Shown here: positions 7,704 through 17,004 of the stretch, in pieces
How the letters are laid out: every line of letters begins with the position of its first letter
How positions within the stretch are numbered: position 1 is the stretch's first letter
Source of the DNA: Syntrophorhabdales bacterium
GTDB lineage: Bacteria; Desulfobacterota; Syntrophorhabdia; Syntrophorhabdales; WCHB1-27
DNA: 35,960 nt
Reading direction: 5' to 3'
NCBI GenBank assembly: GCA_035541455.1
Contig: DATKNH010000101.1
Coordinates: 1-35,960 of the forward strand
Made by a program: the position numbers and the translations under genes
Notes under the pieces: generated by a model
Told to the model about the DNA's origin: nothing
Databases searched by the model: none
What the model saw: only the letters and a program-made list of their open reading frames with translations

Positions 7704-8999
7704 CTATGTCACGAGGATGATCTGGATGTCCATGACGTTCGTGCCGGTAGGGCCTGTGATCAGAAGATTATTCGTCTTCTGCAGCAGAGTGTAGGAGTCA
7801 TTATTTTTCATGTGTTCCACCGGATCGAGGTTCAGATGCCTGGCCCGGCCGATGGTGTGACCATCCACTATTGCTCCGGCGGCGTCTGTCGGTCCGTCTG
7901 TGCCGTCGGTTCCGGCCGACAGAAGAGTTATCCCATCCAGGCTGTCTATCTCCCGGGCGAACGCGAGGGCAAGCTCCGTATTCCTGCCGCCCAACCCGGT
8001 TCCTTTCACCGTGACCGTGGTTTCTCCGCCCGAGAGTAAACAGAAGGGCCGCTTCAGATTCATGCTCCGTGCTTGTTGCGCGAGCCACCGACCTGCTTCG
8101 CGCGCTTCTCCCTGTAGTTCTGACGTGAGTATAGAGGTTTGAAACCCCATTTCTTGAGCCTTTTCATTCGCAGCTTTCAGCGCCATGCTGTTACTCGCGA
8201 CTATAACGTTCTGTACGTTGTCGAAGATGTCGTTCTCCTCCTTTGGAGTTTCTGCTATCTCGCCCCGCGCGCCTCGTTCAAGAGTTGACACCGCCGCTCG
8301 TGGCGCCAGTTTCATAAGTTTGTATTTTTCGAGCACTGCGAGCGCGTCGCCGTATGTCGAAGTATCCGGTGCCGTCGGGCCCGATGCAATTACGTCAAGA
8401 CTGTCACCGATCACGTCAGATATGATGAGTGACGTGATTGAGGCCGGATGAGCAATTTCCGCCAAACGGCCGCCTTTTACCAGGGAGAGGTGCTTTCGTA
8501 CGGCATTCAGTTCCTGTATTGCTGCCCCTGATTTCAGCAGAAGACCTGTCACGTCTTGCTTTTCGCGCAGAGTAACGCCCTCGGTCGGCGCCACGAGCAA
8601 GGCTGAACCGCCTCCGGATATAAGGCAGAGTACGAGAGTCCTTTCGTCGGCCTCGCGCACGAGGTCAAGAATGCGCCGGGTGGCGGCTACGCTGTTGTCA
8701 TCCGGCACGGGATGAGCTGCTTCCAGGAGCGCTATTCTTTGAAGCCGCCCCGTAGGCTTGCTATGACCATACTTTGTGACGACCATGCCGCTGGTGATCA
8801 AATCCTCAAGGGCCTCCTCCGAAGCCAACGCCATTGGCCAAGCCGCCTTGCCGAAGCCAATCACGAGGAGCCTCGCGAAATCTCCGACCCGGAAGAAGGT
8901 GCGGAACCGCTTCAGTTCATCTTGAACAGCCCTGAAAGGGTCGACCGCTTTCAGTGCTGCGTAAAAAATTTCCTGGGTACAGGATGCAAGATCCATCAT
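7704..8999 (-). CDS. Glycerate 2-kinase (MOFRL family)
   Basis: The 431-residue enzyme belongs to the type II glycerate kinases (GckA/TtuD-like), which phosphorylate D-glycerate with ATP to 2-phosphoglycerate and feed lower glycolysis from serine, glyoxylate or tartrate routes. The N-terminal DUF4147 domain carries LISGGGSALLVAP and LNAVRKHLSLVKGGRLAEIA. The C-terminal MOFRL domain is marked by CLLSGGETTVTVKGTGLGGRNTELALAFA and SAGTDGTDGPTDAAGAIVDG. Length is normal. The start is MMDLASC at 8999. No partner genes of glycerate metabolism flank it; it stands between a response regulator and a divergent lipoprotein gene. The family is certain; the physiological source of glycerate is not visible. 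Confidence 0.93.
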   Translation of the reverse strand: MMDLASCTQEIFYAALKAVDPFRAVQDELKRFRTFFRVGDFARLLVIGFGKAAWPMALASEEALEDLITSGMVVTKYGHSKPTGRLQRIALLEAAHPVPDDNSVAATRRILDLVREADERTLVLCLISGGGSALLVAPTEGVTLREKQDVTGLLLKSGAAIQELNAVRKHLSLVKGGRLAEIAHPASITSLIISDVIGDSLDVIASGPTAPDTSTYGDALAVLEKYKLMKLAPRAAVSTLERGARGEIAETPKEENDIFDNVQNVIVASNSMALKAANEKAQEMGFQTSILTSELQGEAREAGRWLAQQARSMNLKRPFCLLSGGETTVTVKGTGLGGRNTELALAFAREIDSLDGITLLSAGTDGTDGPTDAAGAIVDGHTIGRARHLNLDPVEHMKNNDSYTLLQKTNNLLITGPTGTNVMDIQIILVT

Positions 9000-9139
9000 G
9001 TATATCTCGTAGCCCGTCTTCGTGAAATAGTCAAATGCAAAATTCTCTGCGATTAAGATAGCCCGGATTTTATTGATTGCACAGGGCTACTGATGTAATC
9101 TGATACTATACGAAAGTTTTTGAACCTGCATGGAGGCGG

Positions 9140-9730
9140 ATGATGGGGCGTCAAAATTATTTTGTCGGTATTCTCGCACTATTGATGGCAGTTTCTCTTT
9201 TCCTTGTGGCGGGCTGTGCAAAGCCGCCGACAGAGGAAATTGCGAAAGCAGAAAAGGCCTTGGAAAATGCAAGGGCAAAGGAAGCAGACGTTTACCTGGA
9301 GGATGCATACAAGAAAGCTGAAGCAGCCCTCAAGAGGGCGAAAGAACTGCTGACACAGAAAGAGTATAAGGGAGCGAAAGCCGCGGCCGAGGAGGCTTCT
9401 TCCGGGGCGCAGCTACTCTCTTCTCAGGTGGAAGCGGCCAGGATCAAGATGAAGGCTGACGCAGACCAGATGCTCCAGGAACTGAAGGAGCAGACGAACG
9501 AATTGAAAGCCATCGTTGCTGACGCAGTCAAGAGAAAACTTCCGATCAATCGTGAAGAGGTCCAGGCCTTGATTGGTAAGAACGAGATAGATCTCATCAA
9601 CGTGAAAGTCAGGCTAGAGACGGGAAAGATTCGTCAGGGGTATGATGACCTGAAGATAATGAAATCGCTGACCGCGGCCGGAAAAGAGAAAGTGATGGCG
9701 GCGTTGTCGCCCGGCCCGGAGAAACAGTAG
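9140..9730 (+). CDS. DUF4398-type lipoprotein
   Basis: The 196-residue precursor has a type II signal peptide (hydrophobic 8-24, lipobox LVAGC with Cys25). The mature part is almost all helical and rich in Ala, Lys and Glu (AEKALENARAKEAD, DAYKKAEAALKRAKELL), typical of the DUF4398 lipoproteins found next to OmpA-type or channel genes in Deltaproteobacteria. It should be anchored in the envelope as a coiled-coil spacer; the exact role is unknown. The start ATG at 9140 follows GGAGGCGG. An MscS channel gene begins 14 bases after its stop, so the two are probably one operon in an envelope or osmotic-stress setting. Confidence 0.82.
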   Translation: MMGRQNYFVGILALLMAVSLFLVAGCAKPPTEEIAKAEKALENARAKEADVYLEDAYKKAEAALKRAKELLTQKEYKGAKAAAEEASSGAQLLSSQVEAARIKMKADADQMLQELKEQTNELKAIVADAVKRKLPINREEVQALIGKNEIDLINVKVRLETGKIRQGYDDLKIMKSLTAAGKEKVMAALSPGPEKQ

Positions 9731-9744
9731 GATACGGAAGACCT

Positions 9745-10785
9745 ATGGCAGGGCGTCTACAGCCCGTCTTGCTCCCGCTCGCTGTTGCGGTCTTTACTCT
9801 GATAGTGCTCCTTCTTTTTCGAGGGCTCGCGTTCAAAGTCCTGCGAAGGTACGGACGACGTGCTGAACCAAGGATCGGGATAGATGAACTGGTCGTCAGA
9901 TCGCTGAGCTGGCCTTCCTTTTTCTGGTGTATTGCCATCAGTCTTCACGTAGGTGTTGGGGTTTCAGACCTCCCGGGAAAGTATGCTCTTTTCTTCAGCA
10001 GTGCAATAGATGTCATCGTTATCTTCTCGGTTACGCTGGCAGCAGCCAATGTCTGTGGGAGCATGCTCAAGAGTTATATCCAGTCGGCCAATTTTCCTAC
10101 TCCTCCTACAGGACTGATTTACGGCATCTTAAAAGGACTGATTTTTCTTGTGGGCGTGCTCGTCACGCTCCATACGCTTGGCATATCTATTCTGCCGGTT
10201 GTCACCACGCTCGGTATCGGCGGTCTTGCCGTGGCGCTCGCACTGCAGGACACGCTGGCAAATCTTTTTTCAGGAATACAGATTCTTATGGAGAAGTCCT
10301 TGCGCATTGGGGACTATATTAAAGTGGAAACAGGCGAGCAAGGATACGTTGAGGATATAACGTGGAGAAGTACGAAACTGAGGATGGCACCCGATAATGT
10401 AGTCATCATTCCGAACAGCAAAATGGCGAAGAGCGCTATAACCAACTATTCCCAGCCTGGCAAGAAGATGGCCGTCTCGATCGCTGTCCGCGTAGATTAT
10501 GCATCCGACCCGGACCACATTGAAGCTATATTACTCGAGGAGGCAAATAAGGCGGTGGGCCAGGTCCCAGGCCTTGTGAAGGAGCCTGAGCCCATAGTCC
10601 GCTTGGCACCCGGTTTTGGCGATTACGGGCTTGAGTTTACTCTCATATGCCAGGCCGCATCCTACGGTGAACAATTTCTTGTGCAGCATGAATTGAGAAA
10701 GAGAATTCTTAAACGACTGAGACAGGAAGGAGTCACCATACCTGCTGCAGAACGGGCTGCTTCTTCCACTGGAGCAAAGAACTGA
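9745..10785 (+). CDS. Small-conductance mechanosensitive channel (MscS family)
   Basis: The 346-residue inner-membrane protein should open under membrane tension to release solutes on osmotic downshock. Hydrophobic helices lie at about 8-28, 55-70, 78-105, 123-145 and 148-170. The last is the pore helix, with the small-residue pattern TTLGIGGLAVALALQDTLANLFSG. The beta domain follows with IGDYIKVETGEQGYVEDITWRSTKLR and PNSKMAKSAITNYS, then an alpha/beta C-terminal domain to about 335. These match MscS, with one or two extra N-terminal helices compared with the 286-residue E. coli protein. It is 14 bases downstream of the lipoprotein gene; a GGAAG precedes ATG 9745. Confidence 0.93.
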   Translation: MAGRLQPVLLPLAVAVFTLIVLLLFRGLAFKVLRRYGRRAEPRIGIDELVVRSLSWPSFFWCIAISLHVGVGVSDLPGKYALFFSSAIDVIVIFSVTLAAANVCGSMLKSYIQSANFPTPPTGLIYGILKGLIFLVGVLVTLHTLGISILPVVTTLGIGGLAVALALQDTLANLFSGIQILMEKSLRIGDYIKVETGEQGYVEDITWRSTKLRMAPDNVVIIPNSKMAKSAITNYSQPGKKMAVSIAVRVDYASDPDHIEAILLEEANKAVGQVPGLVKEPEPIVRLAPGFGDYGLEFTLICQAASYGEQFLVQHELRKRILKRLRQEGVTIPAAERAASSTGAKN

Positions 10786-10837
10786 CCAGGAAAGGTTTCT
10801 TTGAGGTGTGCGGCAGAAGAGGGCATGAGGCAGGGTA

Positions 10838-11863
10838 ATGACGGAGAATAGGTTTCAGCTGCTCACACTTTCAGCACTTGTGCTGCTTCTCGGCTACGTA
10901 ACCTACCTGATATTCAGACCCTTCTTTGTGCCCATCGGTTGGGCCATCGTATTCGCAATCGTGCTCTACCCGGTACACAATTTTCTGGTGCGATACGTGA
11001 GGGCTGGCAGTCTTTCAGCAGTGCTCATCCTCATTCTCATCCTTGTCATCACGCTCGGTCCTCTTTCGTATGTCTCGTATCAGTTGGCTGTTGAGCTCCA
11101 GAATATCCCTTTCGAACATGCAACAGAAGAGATAACAGGCCTTATCAATCATCCCCGGATAAAGCCGCTGGTGGAACGAATACTTTCTCTGTTCAGCATA
11201 ACAGAGACCGAATTCAGGGCCTCTGTGACGGCAAATCTCACGAGGCTGGGGAAAAATCTGCTTGGACTTGCGGGTGGCAGGATAGGCGATATCATTACCG
11301 GTGCTTTCGATTTTGTCCTCATGGCTTTTACCCTTTTTTTTCTCCTCAAGGACGGACCGAAATTCATCGAGAAGATCCGAGACTACATGCCTTTTCCGGA
11401 GCATGAAAAGAAGCAGCTCACCAAGCAAATAAAGGACGTGGTGGTGTCAACGATTTACGGTGGCGTGGTAGTTGCTCTCGCGCAAGGTCTGATCGGCGTG
11501 GCGGCGTTCGCCATCGTTGGTATTAGAGCCCCGGTGCTCTGGGGAATGGCCATGTCGATTACGTCCTTTATTCCTGTCGTCGGTTGTGCGCTTGTATGGG
11601 TACCTGCCGCACTCTACCTGGTTGTAGAAGGGTTAGTCACCAAGGCGATTATTCTCGCTGCCATTGGTGTCTTCGCGATAAGCACAGTGGATAACGTGTT
11701 GAGACCTATCATCATCCGGGGCAGGGTGAGCATGCCGCTCGTCCTGGTCTTTTTCAGCGTGTTCGGCGGGATCCAGGTGTTCGGCCTGCTGGGTCTTGTC
11801 CTCGGCCCCCTTGTTGTAGCCATCTTTGTTTCGGTAGTGGGTATATACCGCACGCATGCTTAG
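10838..11863 (+). CDS. AI-2E family transporter (PerM/UPF0118)
   Basis: The 341-residue polytopic protein matches the AI-2E/PerM family, with about eight membrane helices. Family markers are the N-terminal YLIFRPFFVPIGWAIVFAIVLYPVHNFL, the central FTLFFLLKDGPKFIEKI and the C-terminal segment PVVGCALVWVPAALYLVVEG followed by GLLGLVLGPLVVAIF. Members have been linked to autoinducer-2 export or to Na+/H+ antiport, so the substrate cannot be assigned. It follows the MscS gene by 52 bases on the same strand, and GAGGCAGGG precedes ATG 10838. Its context is envelope transport. Confidence 0.9.
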   Translation: MTENRFQLLTLSALVLLLGYVTYLIFRPFFVPIGWAIVFAIVLYPVHNFLVRYVRAGSLSAVLILILILVITLGPLSYVSYQLAVELQNIPFEHATEEITGLINHPRIKPLVERILSLFSITETEFRASVTANLTRLGKNLLGLAGGRIGDIITGAFDFVLMAFTLFFLLKDGPKFIEKIRDYMPFPEHEKKQLTKQIKDVVVSTIYGGVVVALAQGLIGVAAFAIVGIRAPVLWGMAMSITSFIPVVGCALVWVPAALYLVVEGLVTKAIILAAIGVFAISTVDNVLRPIIIRGRVSMPLVLVFFSVFGGIQVFGLLGLVLGPLVVAIFVSVVGIYRTHA

Positions 11864-11890
11864 TGCCGATCCTTAACCTCGCTGCGTGCC

Positions 11891-11919
11891 TTGCTTTCTC
11901 AGGCGCCACGACATAGAAT
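11891..11919 (+). promoter_or_regulatory. Probable promoter for the FKBP isomerase gene
   Basis: TTGCTT (11891-11896) and TAGAAT (11914-11919) are spaced by 17 bp. The predicted start is near 11926, giving a leader of about 30 bases that contains AAAGGAG before ATG 11958. Confidence 0.5.
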
Positions 11920-11957
11920 ATACCTGCCAAAAGTCTGTTTATATCAAAGGAGAATTC

Positions 11958-12647
11958 ATGAAACCAGTACCACTTGTGATGGCCATAGTCATGCTGCTCT
12001 TCGCGACAAGTCTGTATGCGGCGGAGGGAGTCGCACTGAAGACGCCGAAGGATAAGCTGAGTTACATCATCGGCGTTCAGATCGGCAACGATCTGAAAAA
12101 CCAGTCCATCGACGTTGATCCCGCAATTGTCAGCAGGGGCCTCAACGATTCAATGTCTGGAAGCAAACTTTTGATTAGCGATCAGGAAGCGAAAGATATC
12201 ATAGCGGTGTATCAGAAGGAGAGGGCCGCAAAAGTTGCTGAAGAGAGAAAGAAGGCGGGAGAAAAGAATAAACAGGAGGGCGCGGCGTTCCTGGCTGCCA
12301 ATAAGAAGAAGGAAGGCGTGAAAATGCTGCCCAGCGGCTTGCAGTACAGAGTGATCAAGGAAGGCACCGGCAAGACGCCGAAGGCAACCGATACAGTTGT
12401 AACGCAATACAAGGGAACCCTGATTAATGGCACCGAGTTCGACAGCTCATATCGGAGAAACGAACCCGCGACCTTTCCGGTAAGCGGTGTCATCAAGGGA
12501 TGGACCGAAGCGCTGCAGTTGATGAAGGAAGGCTCCAAATGGGAGATAGTTGTCCCTCCCGAACTGGCGTACGGCGAACAAGGCGCCGGTCCGATTGGTC
12601 CCAACGCCACGCTGATTTTCGAAATAGAGCTCGTATCAGTAAAATAA
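11958..12647 (+). CDS. Periplasmic FKBP-type peptidyl-prolyl cis-trans isomerase (FkpA/Mip-like)
   Basis: The 229-residue precursor has a signal peptide (VMAIVMLLFATSLYA-AEG, cut near residue 21) and an N-terminal helical dimerisation domain (about 28-115, beginning TPKDKLSYIIGVQIGNDLK). The FKBP domain (about 130-229) carries VTQYKGTLINGTEFDSS, VIKGWTEALQLMKEGSKWEIVVPPELAYGEQG and the C-terminal ATLIFEIELVSVK. It should catalyse prolyl isomerisation and act as a chaperone in the periplasm. The frame extends back to 11886, but ATG 11958 has AAAGGAG at good spacing and begins the signal peptide. A heptamer array starts one base after its stop. Confidence 0.93.
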   Translation: MKPVPLVMAIVMLLFATSLYAAEGVALKTPKDKLSYIIGVQIGNDLKNQSIDVDPAIVSRGLNDSMSGSKLLISDQEAKDIIAVYQKERAAKVAEERKKAGEKNKQEGAAFLAANKKKEGVKMLPSGLQYRVIKEGTGKTPKATDTVVTQYKGTLINGTEFDSSYRRNEPATFPVSGVIKGWTEALQLMKEGSKWEIVVPPELAYGEQGAGPIGPNATLIFEIELVSVK

Positions 12648-12763
12648 GTGTATAGTGACGAGTGGATAGTGAAGAACCACAGAACGGTACGTGAGCCACC
12701 GTGCCGCTGCCCGCCCTAAACTACCCGCTGCTCACAATACACCAATCACTATTCACTAATCAC
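12648..12763. repeat. Inverted pair of degenerate heptamer arrays (GTGAATA type), site B
   Basis: Four phased 7-bp units beginning GTG (for example GTGTATA, GTGACGA) run from 12648, directly after the FKBP stop codon, to 12675. Six phased units of the complementary type, mostly ending CAC (TAATCAC, TATTCAC), run from 12722 to 12763, ending 17 bases before the next gene. The word differs from site A, but the period and the inverted layout are the same. The 46 bases between the arms are GC-rich with no other feature. Confidence 0.78.
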
Positions 12764-12780
12764 TGCAAGGTATAGGGACC

Positions 12781-13998
12781 GTGGCTGACGAGGACCTTTC
12801 CCGGCTCAAAATAGCCAAGACGAAAGCCGCTCCCGTTCCTTCAAGGAAGCGGAGGGCCTGGCGATATGGTATCGCCGGTCTCGTTCTGCTTTCTGCGATT
12901 TTCCTGTATACTGCGGGCGTGCTCAGGCCGGCGACCGAAGTTCAGGTGGCCAGCGTGGTCCAGGTCTATCCATCCCAGGGACTCACCATTCTGAACGCCA
13001 GCGGGTACGTGGTGGCGCAGCGCAAATCGGCACTCGCCTCAAAGGTAACGGGACGTCTTGTCTGGCTCGGCGTGGAGGAGGGGAGCAGGATAAAAAAGGG
13101 CGAGGTGATTGCGCGTCTGGAGAGTAAGGATGTGGAGGCGGCTGAACGGCAGGCCCGGGCGAACCTCAACAACGCGCGGGCCAATCTCGATTCTGCGAGG
13201 GCGGAACTGAACGACGCCACACTCGCGCTGAATCGTAACAAGGAGCTTGTCGGTAAGGGTCTTATCGCACAGGCGGATTACGACACTGTCTTTGCACGGT
13301 ACCAGAAGGCGGTTGCGGGAGCGGCTGCCGCAGAAGCGGCTGTACGGGCTGCCACTGCTGCGCTGGAAGCTGCAAAGGTGGCAATCGAATACACACAGAT
13401 TCGGGCGCCTTTTGACGGGGTAGTGCTGACAAAGAATGCTGATGTCGGCGACATCGTGACCCCGATAGGCGCCGCTGCCAATGCCAAGTCTGCAGTAGTG
13501 ACCATCGCCGATATGGATTCGCTGCGCGTAGAGGCGGATGTTTCCGAGTCTAACCTTGAGAAGGTGAAGGTGGGCCAACCGTGCGAGATTCAGCTCGACG
13601 CACTGCCGGAGACACGCTTTCGCGGTGAAGTGCACATGATTGTGCCTACCGCAGACCGCACCAAGGCAACGGTGCTGGTGAAAGTGAGATTCCTCGACAA
13701 GGACGAGCGGGTCTTGCCGGAGATGAGTGCCAAGGTTGCCTTCCTGTCAAGGCCTGTCACCAGCGGAGAAGAGAAGCCGCGCACGGCCGTGAGCAAGGGC
13801 GCTATCGCCCGAAAAAGCGGTGCAGACGTGCTCTACGTGGTCTCAGGCGGTCGCGTGACGGAAAAGCCGGTGCGGTTGGGAGGGAACATCGGCGACATGG
13901 TGGAAGTCCTCGAAGGCGTGAGCGCCGGCGAGCGTGTCGTGCTCAACCCCTCTCCGGCACTCAGGAGCGGCCTACCCGTAAAGATCGCGGTAAAATAA
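12781..13998 (+). CDS. Periplasmic adaptor (membrane fusion protein) of a MacAB-type exporter
   Basis: The 405-residue HlyD/MacA-family adaptor has an N-terminal membrane anchor at about 29-45 and a lipoyl-like half motif (GYVVAQRKSALASKVTGRLVWLGVEEGSRIKKGEVIARL). A long Ala-rich alpha hairpin covers about 115-200, the second lipoyl half (TQIRAPFDGVVLTKNADVGDIV) follows, and beta-barrel and membrane-proximal domains reach residue 405. It should bridge the inner-membrane ABC transporter to an outer-membrane TolC channel. The start is GTG 12781 (MADEDLSRL). The ATPase gene begins one base after its stop, so the four-gene set 12781-17004 is an operon. No TolC-type gene lies nearby. The substrate is unknown. 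Confidence 0.9.
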   Translation: MADEDLSRLKIAKTKAAPVPSRKRRAWRYGIAGLVLLSAIFLYTAGVLRPATEVQVASVVQVYPSQGLTILNASGYVVAQRKSALASKVTGRLVWLGVEEGSRIKKGEVIARLESKDVEAAERQARANLNNARANLDSARAELNDATLALNRNKELVGKGLIAQADYDTVFARYQKAVAGAAAAEAAVRAATAALEAAKVAIEYTQIRAPFDGVVLTKNADVGDIVTPIGAAANAKSAVVTIADMDSLRVEADVSESNLEKVKVGQPCEIQLDALPETRFRGEVHMIVPTADRTKATVLVKVRFLDKDERVLPEMSAKVAFLSRPVTSGEEKPRTAVSKGAIARKSGADVLYVVSGGRVTEKPVRLGGNIGDMVEVLEGVSAGERVVLNPSPALRSGLPVKIAVK

Positions 13999-13999
13999 A

Positions 14000-14704
14000 T
14001 TGGAACCGAAAGAGCCTATCGTTGACATCAGGCATGTGACGAAGTCGTACGCGAGAGGAACGCGGAGCGTGCAGGTGCTCACCGATATTACGTTCGATAT
14101 CGACGAAGGTGAATTTCTTGCCCTCATGGGCCCTTCCGGCTCGGGCAAGAGTACGCTTCTCAACCTGATCGCGGGAATAGATAAGGCAGACAGCGGAACC
14201 ATAGTCGTAGCGGGCGTTGACATCACCGTGCTTTCAGAAACGGAACTCGCGGCCTGGCGAGCAGCGCACGTGGGCTTTATCTTTCAGTTCTACAATCTTA
14301 TCCCGGTGCTCACCGCGTTCGAGAATGTGGAACTCCCGTTGCTGCTGACGAATCTTTCCCGGAAAGAGCGGCGGGAACACGTAGAGTTGGCGCTCTCGAT
14401 CGTCAATCTGTCTGACCGGACGGATCATCGTCCTTCTCAGCTCTCGGGCGGCGAGCAGCAACGTGTTGCGATAGCGAGGGCAGTCGTAACCGATCCCGAT
14501 ATACTGGTGGCAGACGAGCCCACGGGTGATCTGGACCGTGCCTCGGCAGAAGAGGTGCTTACGCTCATGGACAGGCTCAGTCACGAGTCGGGTAAGACGA
14601 TCATCATGGTTACCCATGATCCGAAGGCTGCAGAGAGGGCGCACAAAGTGAGGCGCCTTGAAAAAGGCTTCTTGAACGATGTTCATTCTCAAACTGCTCC
14701 TTAA
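14000..14704 (+). CDS. ABC transporter ATP-binding protein (MacB/LolD-like)
   Basis: The 234-residue ATPase drives the exporter encoded by this operon. Walker A is GPSGSGKST (44-52), the signature is LSGGEQQR (148-155) and Walker B with catalytic Glu is ILVADEPT; the Q-loop reads [22 protein letters not shown], characteristic of the MacB/LolD group. The start is a TTG at 14000 ([17 protein letters not shown]), needed to include the first beta strand; no ATG is available before Walker A. It overlaps the following permease gene by 26 bases. The adjacent MacA-like adaptor favours a MacB-type efflux role over LolD lipoprotein release. Confidence 0.92.
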   Translation: MEPKEPIVDIRHVTKSYARGTRSVQVLTDITFDIDEGEFLALMGPSGSGKSTLLNLIAGIDKADSGTIVVAGVDITVLSETELAAWRAAHVGFIFQFYNLIPVLTAFENVELPLLLTNLSRKERREHVELALSIVNLSDRTDHRPSQLSGGEQQRVAIARAVVTDPDILVADEPTGDLDRASAEEVLTLMDRLSHESGKTIIMVTHDPKAAERAHKVRRLEKGFLNDVHSQTAP

Positions 14705-15836
14705 GAATGCCTTCCGCCACAAGCTGCGCACGGGTCTTACGATTCTCGGCATCACCATAGCCGTGCTCGCCTTCGGGCTCCTGCGTACCGTTATCACCAC
14801 ATGGTACATGGGCGTCGAAGCTTCATCCGCAAACAGGCTCTGGACCAGAAACGCGGTCTCGCTCGTTTTCAGTCTTCCAATTTCGTACAAGGAAAAGATC
14901 CGCCAGGTGGATGGAGTAAAGTTCGTTTCCCACGCCACGTGGTTTGGAGGCGTTTATGTAGATGAGAAGAATTTCTTTGCCAATTTCGCGGTGGACCCGG
15001 AAACTTACATGGATGCCATGTCTGAGTACTACGTCCCTCCTGAGGAACGCAAGTCGCTCCTTCGTGACCGGAAAGGGGCCATTGCGGGGAGGAAACTCGC
15101 GAACCGTTTCGGATGGAAGATCGGCGACACCATTGTTCTGAAAGGCACGATCTACCCGGGCACTTGGGAATTCGTGCTGCGCGGCATATACCGCGGCACA
15201 AGAAAGGACGCTGATGAGACGGTCTTTTTCTTTCAATGGGACTACCTCAATGAGACCCTTAAGAAGACAGCACCCTCCAGGGCGGATCAGGTGGGTGCAT
15301 TCATTGAAGTGGTGAAGGATTCGAATGCGGCTGCAGCCGTAGCTTCGCGTATAGATGCCACGTTCAAGAACTCCCTTGCAGAGACCCTTACAGAGACGGA
15401 GAAGGCGTTCGTGCTTGGCTTCATCTCCATGAGCGAGACGATTATCACGGCCATCCAACTTGTCTCACTGGTAGTGATCGCCATCATCCTCGCTGTCGTG
15501 GGGAATACCATGGCCATGACAGCAAGAGAGCGTATCGGTGAGTATGCTGTTCTAAAGACGCTCGGCTTCGGAGGCTGGCGCATTGCCGGCCTGATCGTAG
15601 GCGAGTCACTGGTGATCACGTGTTCAGGCTGTCTCGTAGGTATCCTGCTCAGCTTTCCGACAGCGAACGCGTTCGGCAAGGCCTTGGAACAGTATTTCCC
15701 TGCCTTCAACGTGACTCTCAAGACAATCTATCTCGACATCGGTGCGTCTCTAATCGTCGCCTTCATCGCTGCGATAATTCCCACCTGGAGGGCGATCAAG
15801 ACGCCAATTGCTGACGGTTTGAGAAGGATCGGCTGA
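14679..15836 (+). CDS. ABC transporter permease, FtsX/MacB type (first)
   Basis: The 385-residue permease has one N-terminal membrane helix (about 18-38, LTILGITIAVLAFGLLRTVI), a periplasmic MacB-like domain (about 45-245) and three C-terminal helices in an FtsX domain (about 255-380, with NTMAMTARERIGEYAVLKTLGFGGWRIAGLIVGE). It is the size of a stand-alone LolC/DevC-like subunit, half the mass of MacB, which fuses the ATPase to the permease. ATG 14679 lies inside the ATPase gene, so translation is probably coupled. The stop at 15836 is followed after one base by the second permease. Confidence 0.9.
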   Translation: MFILKLLLKNAFRHKLRTGLTILGITIAVLAFGLLRTVITTWYMGVEASSANRLWTRNAVSLVFSLPISYKEKIRQVDGVKFVSHATWFGGVYVDEKNFFANFAVDPETYMDAMSEYYVPPEERKSLLRDRKGAIAGRKLANRFGWKIGDTIVLKGTIYPGTWEFVLRGIYRGTRKDADETVFFFQWDYLNETLKKTAPSRADQVGAFIEVVKDSNAAAAVASRIDATFKNSLAETLTETEKAFVLGFISMSETIITAIQLVSLVVIAIILAVVGNTMAMTARERIGEYAVLKTLGFGGWRIAGLIVGESLVITCSGCLVGILLSFPTANAFGKALEQYFPAFNVTLKTIYLDIGASLIVAFIAAIIPTWRAIKTPIADGLRRIG

Positions 15837-15837
15837 C

Positions 15838-17004
15838 GTGAGTGTGCCGTTATCGTACAGTTTTCGCAACCTGTGGACCAGGCGGCTTACGACAGTGCTG
15901 ACAGCCTCGGGCATGGCCCTGGTGGTTTTCGTCTTCACGTCGATACTCATGCTTGCGCAAGGCCTCCAGACAACGCTTGTGGAGACAGGCTCCTTCGACA
16001 ATGTGATCGCCATTCGAAAAGGTTCGGGCACCGAAGTACAGAGCGGCATCGATCGCATGCAGGCCTCAATCCTCGAAACCGAACCCGAGGTGGCTACGGG
16101 CTCTGGCGGACAGAGGCTCGTTGCCAAAGAGGTGGTGGTGCTCATAACGCTTCCCAAGAGGGGAAGCGACAAGCCGTCTAACGTGACGATACGGGGCGTG
16201 AGCGTCACATCTCTGGCTCTGAGGCCCCAGGTGCGGATCGTTGAAGGACGCATGCCGCAACCGGGGTCATCGGAGGTCATGGCAGGGCAGAGTATGACGA
16301 AGCGCTTCAAGGCAGGCAGTATCGGAGAAACGCTCCGCTTTGGCATGCGTGATTGGACCATAGTCGGTATTTTTGATGCGGGAAATACCGGGTTCAGCTC
16401 CGAGGTGTGGGGCGACGTGGACCAGCTCATGCAGGCATTTCGTCGGCCGGTCTACTCATCCGTGCTTTTTAAACTTTACGACGCATCCCTGTTTGATCAG
16501 GTCAAGGCGCGCATTGAGAAAGATCCGCGACTCACGGTCGAGGTCAAGCGCGAGAACGGCTACTATCTCGATCAGTCCGAAATGATGGCCAAGTTCCTGC
16601 GTATTCTCGGCATCTCACTCACCGTCATATTTTCACTTGGGGCCATTATCGGTGCCATGATCACAATGTACGCCGCGGTAGCTACCCGGACAACGGAGAT
16701 TGGCACCCTGCGCGCCTTGGGATTTCGCAGAAGGAACATCCTCGCGGCTTTTCTCTTCGAGGCTCTGCTTCTGGGATTTCTCGGCGGAGGTTTTGGCCTC
16801 GCCCTCGCCTCGCTGATGCAATTCATTACCGTCTCCACGGTGAATTTTCAGACATTCTCCGAACTGGCCTTTCGATTCACGATGACAGCACGTATCGCTC
16901 TGAGCGCGATTGGATTTGCAGCAGTCATGGGGTTCATCGGTGGCTTTTTGCCGGCCCTGCGCGCATCGAGGATGAACATAGTTGAGGCCCTTCGTGCGAG
17001 CTAG
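15838..17004 (+). CDS. ABC transporter permease, FtsX/MacB type (second)
   Basis: The 388-residue permease has the same architecture as its neighbour: an N-terminal helix (about 15-38), a periplasmic domain (about 40-255) and three FtsX helices (about 263-383, with AAVATRTTEIGTLRALGFRRRNILAAFLFEALLLGFLGGGFG). The start is GTG 15838, with AAGGA nine bases upstream and one base after the previous stop. The two permeases differ enough in sequence to be an old pair, so the transporter should be a heterodimer of permeases with a shared ATPase. It ends the operon; a receiver gene on the other strand converges on it across 135 bases. Confidence 0.9.
   Translation: MSVPLSYSFRNLWTRRLTTVLTASGMALVVFVFTSILMLAQGLQTTLVETGSFDNVIAIRKGSGTEVQSGIDRMQASILETEPEVATGSGGQRLVAKEVVVLITLPKRGSDKPSNVTIRGVSVTSLALRPQVRIVEGRMPQPGSSEVMAGQSMTKRFKAGSIGETLRFGMRDWTIVGIFDAGNTGFSSEVWGDVDQLMQAFRRPVYSSVLFKLYDASLFDQVKARIEKDPRLTVEVKRENGYYLDQSEMMAKFLRILGISLTVIFSLGAIIGAMITMYAAVATRTTEIGTLRALGFRRRNILAAFLFEALLLGFLGGGFGLALASLMQFITVSTVNFQTFSELAFRFTMTARIALSAIGFAAVMGFIGGFLPALRASRMNIVEALRAS

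Noticed and set aside
12781-17004. LolCDE lipoprotein-release system
   Set aside because: The first gene encodes a full HlyD/MacA-type adaptor with a lipoyl domain and long hairpin, which Lol systems lack.
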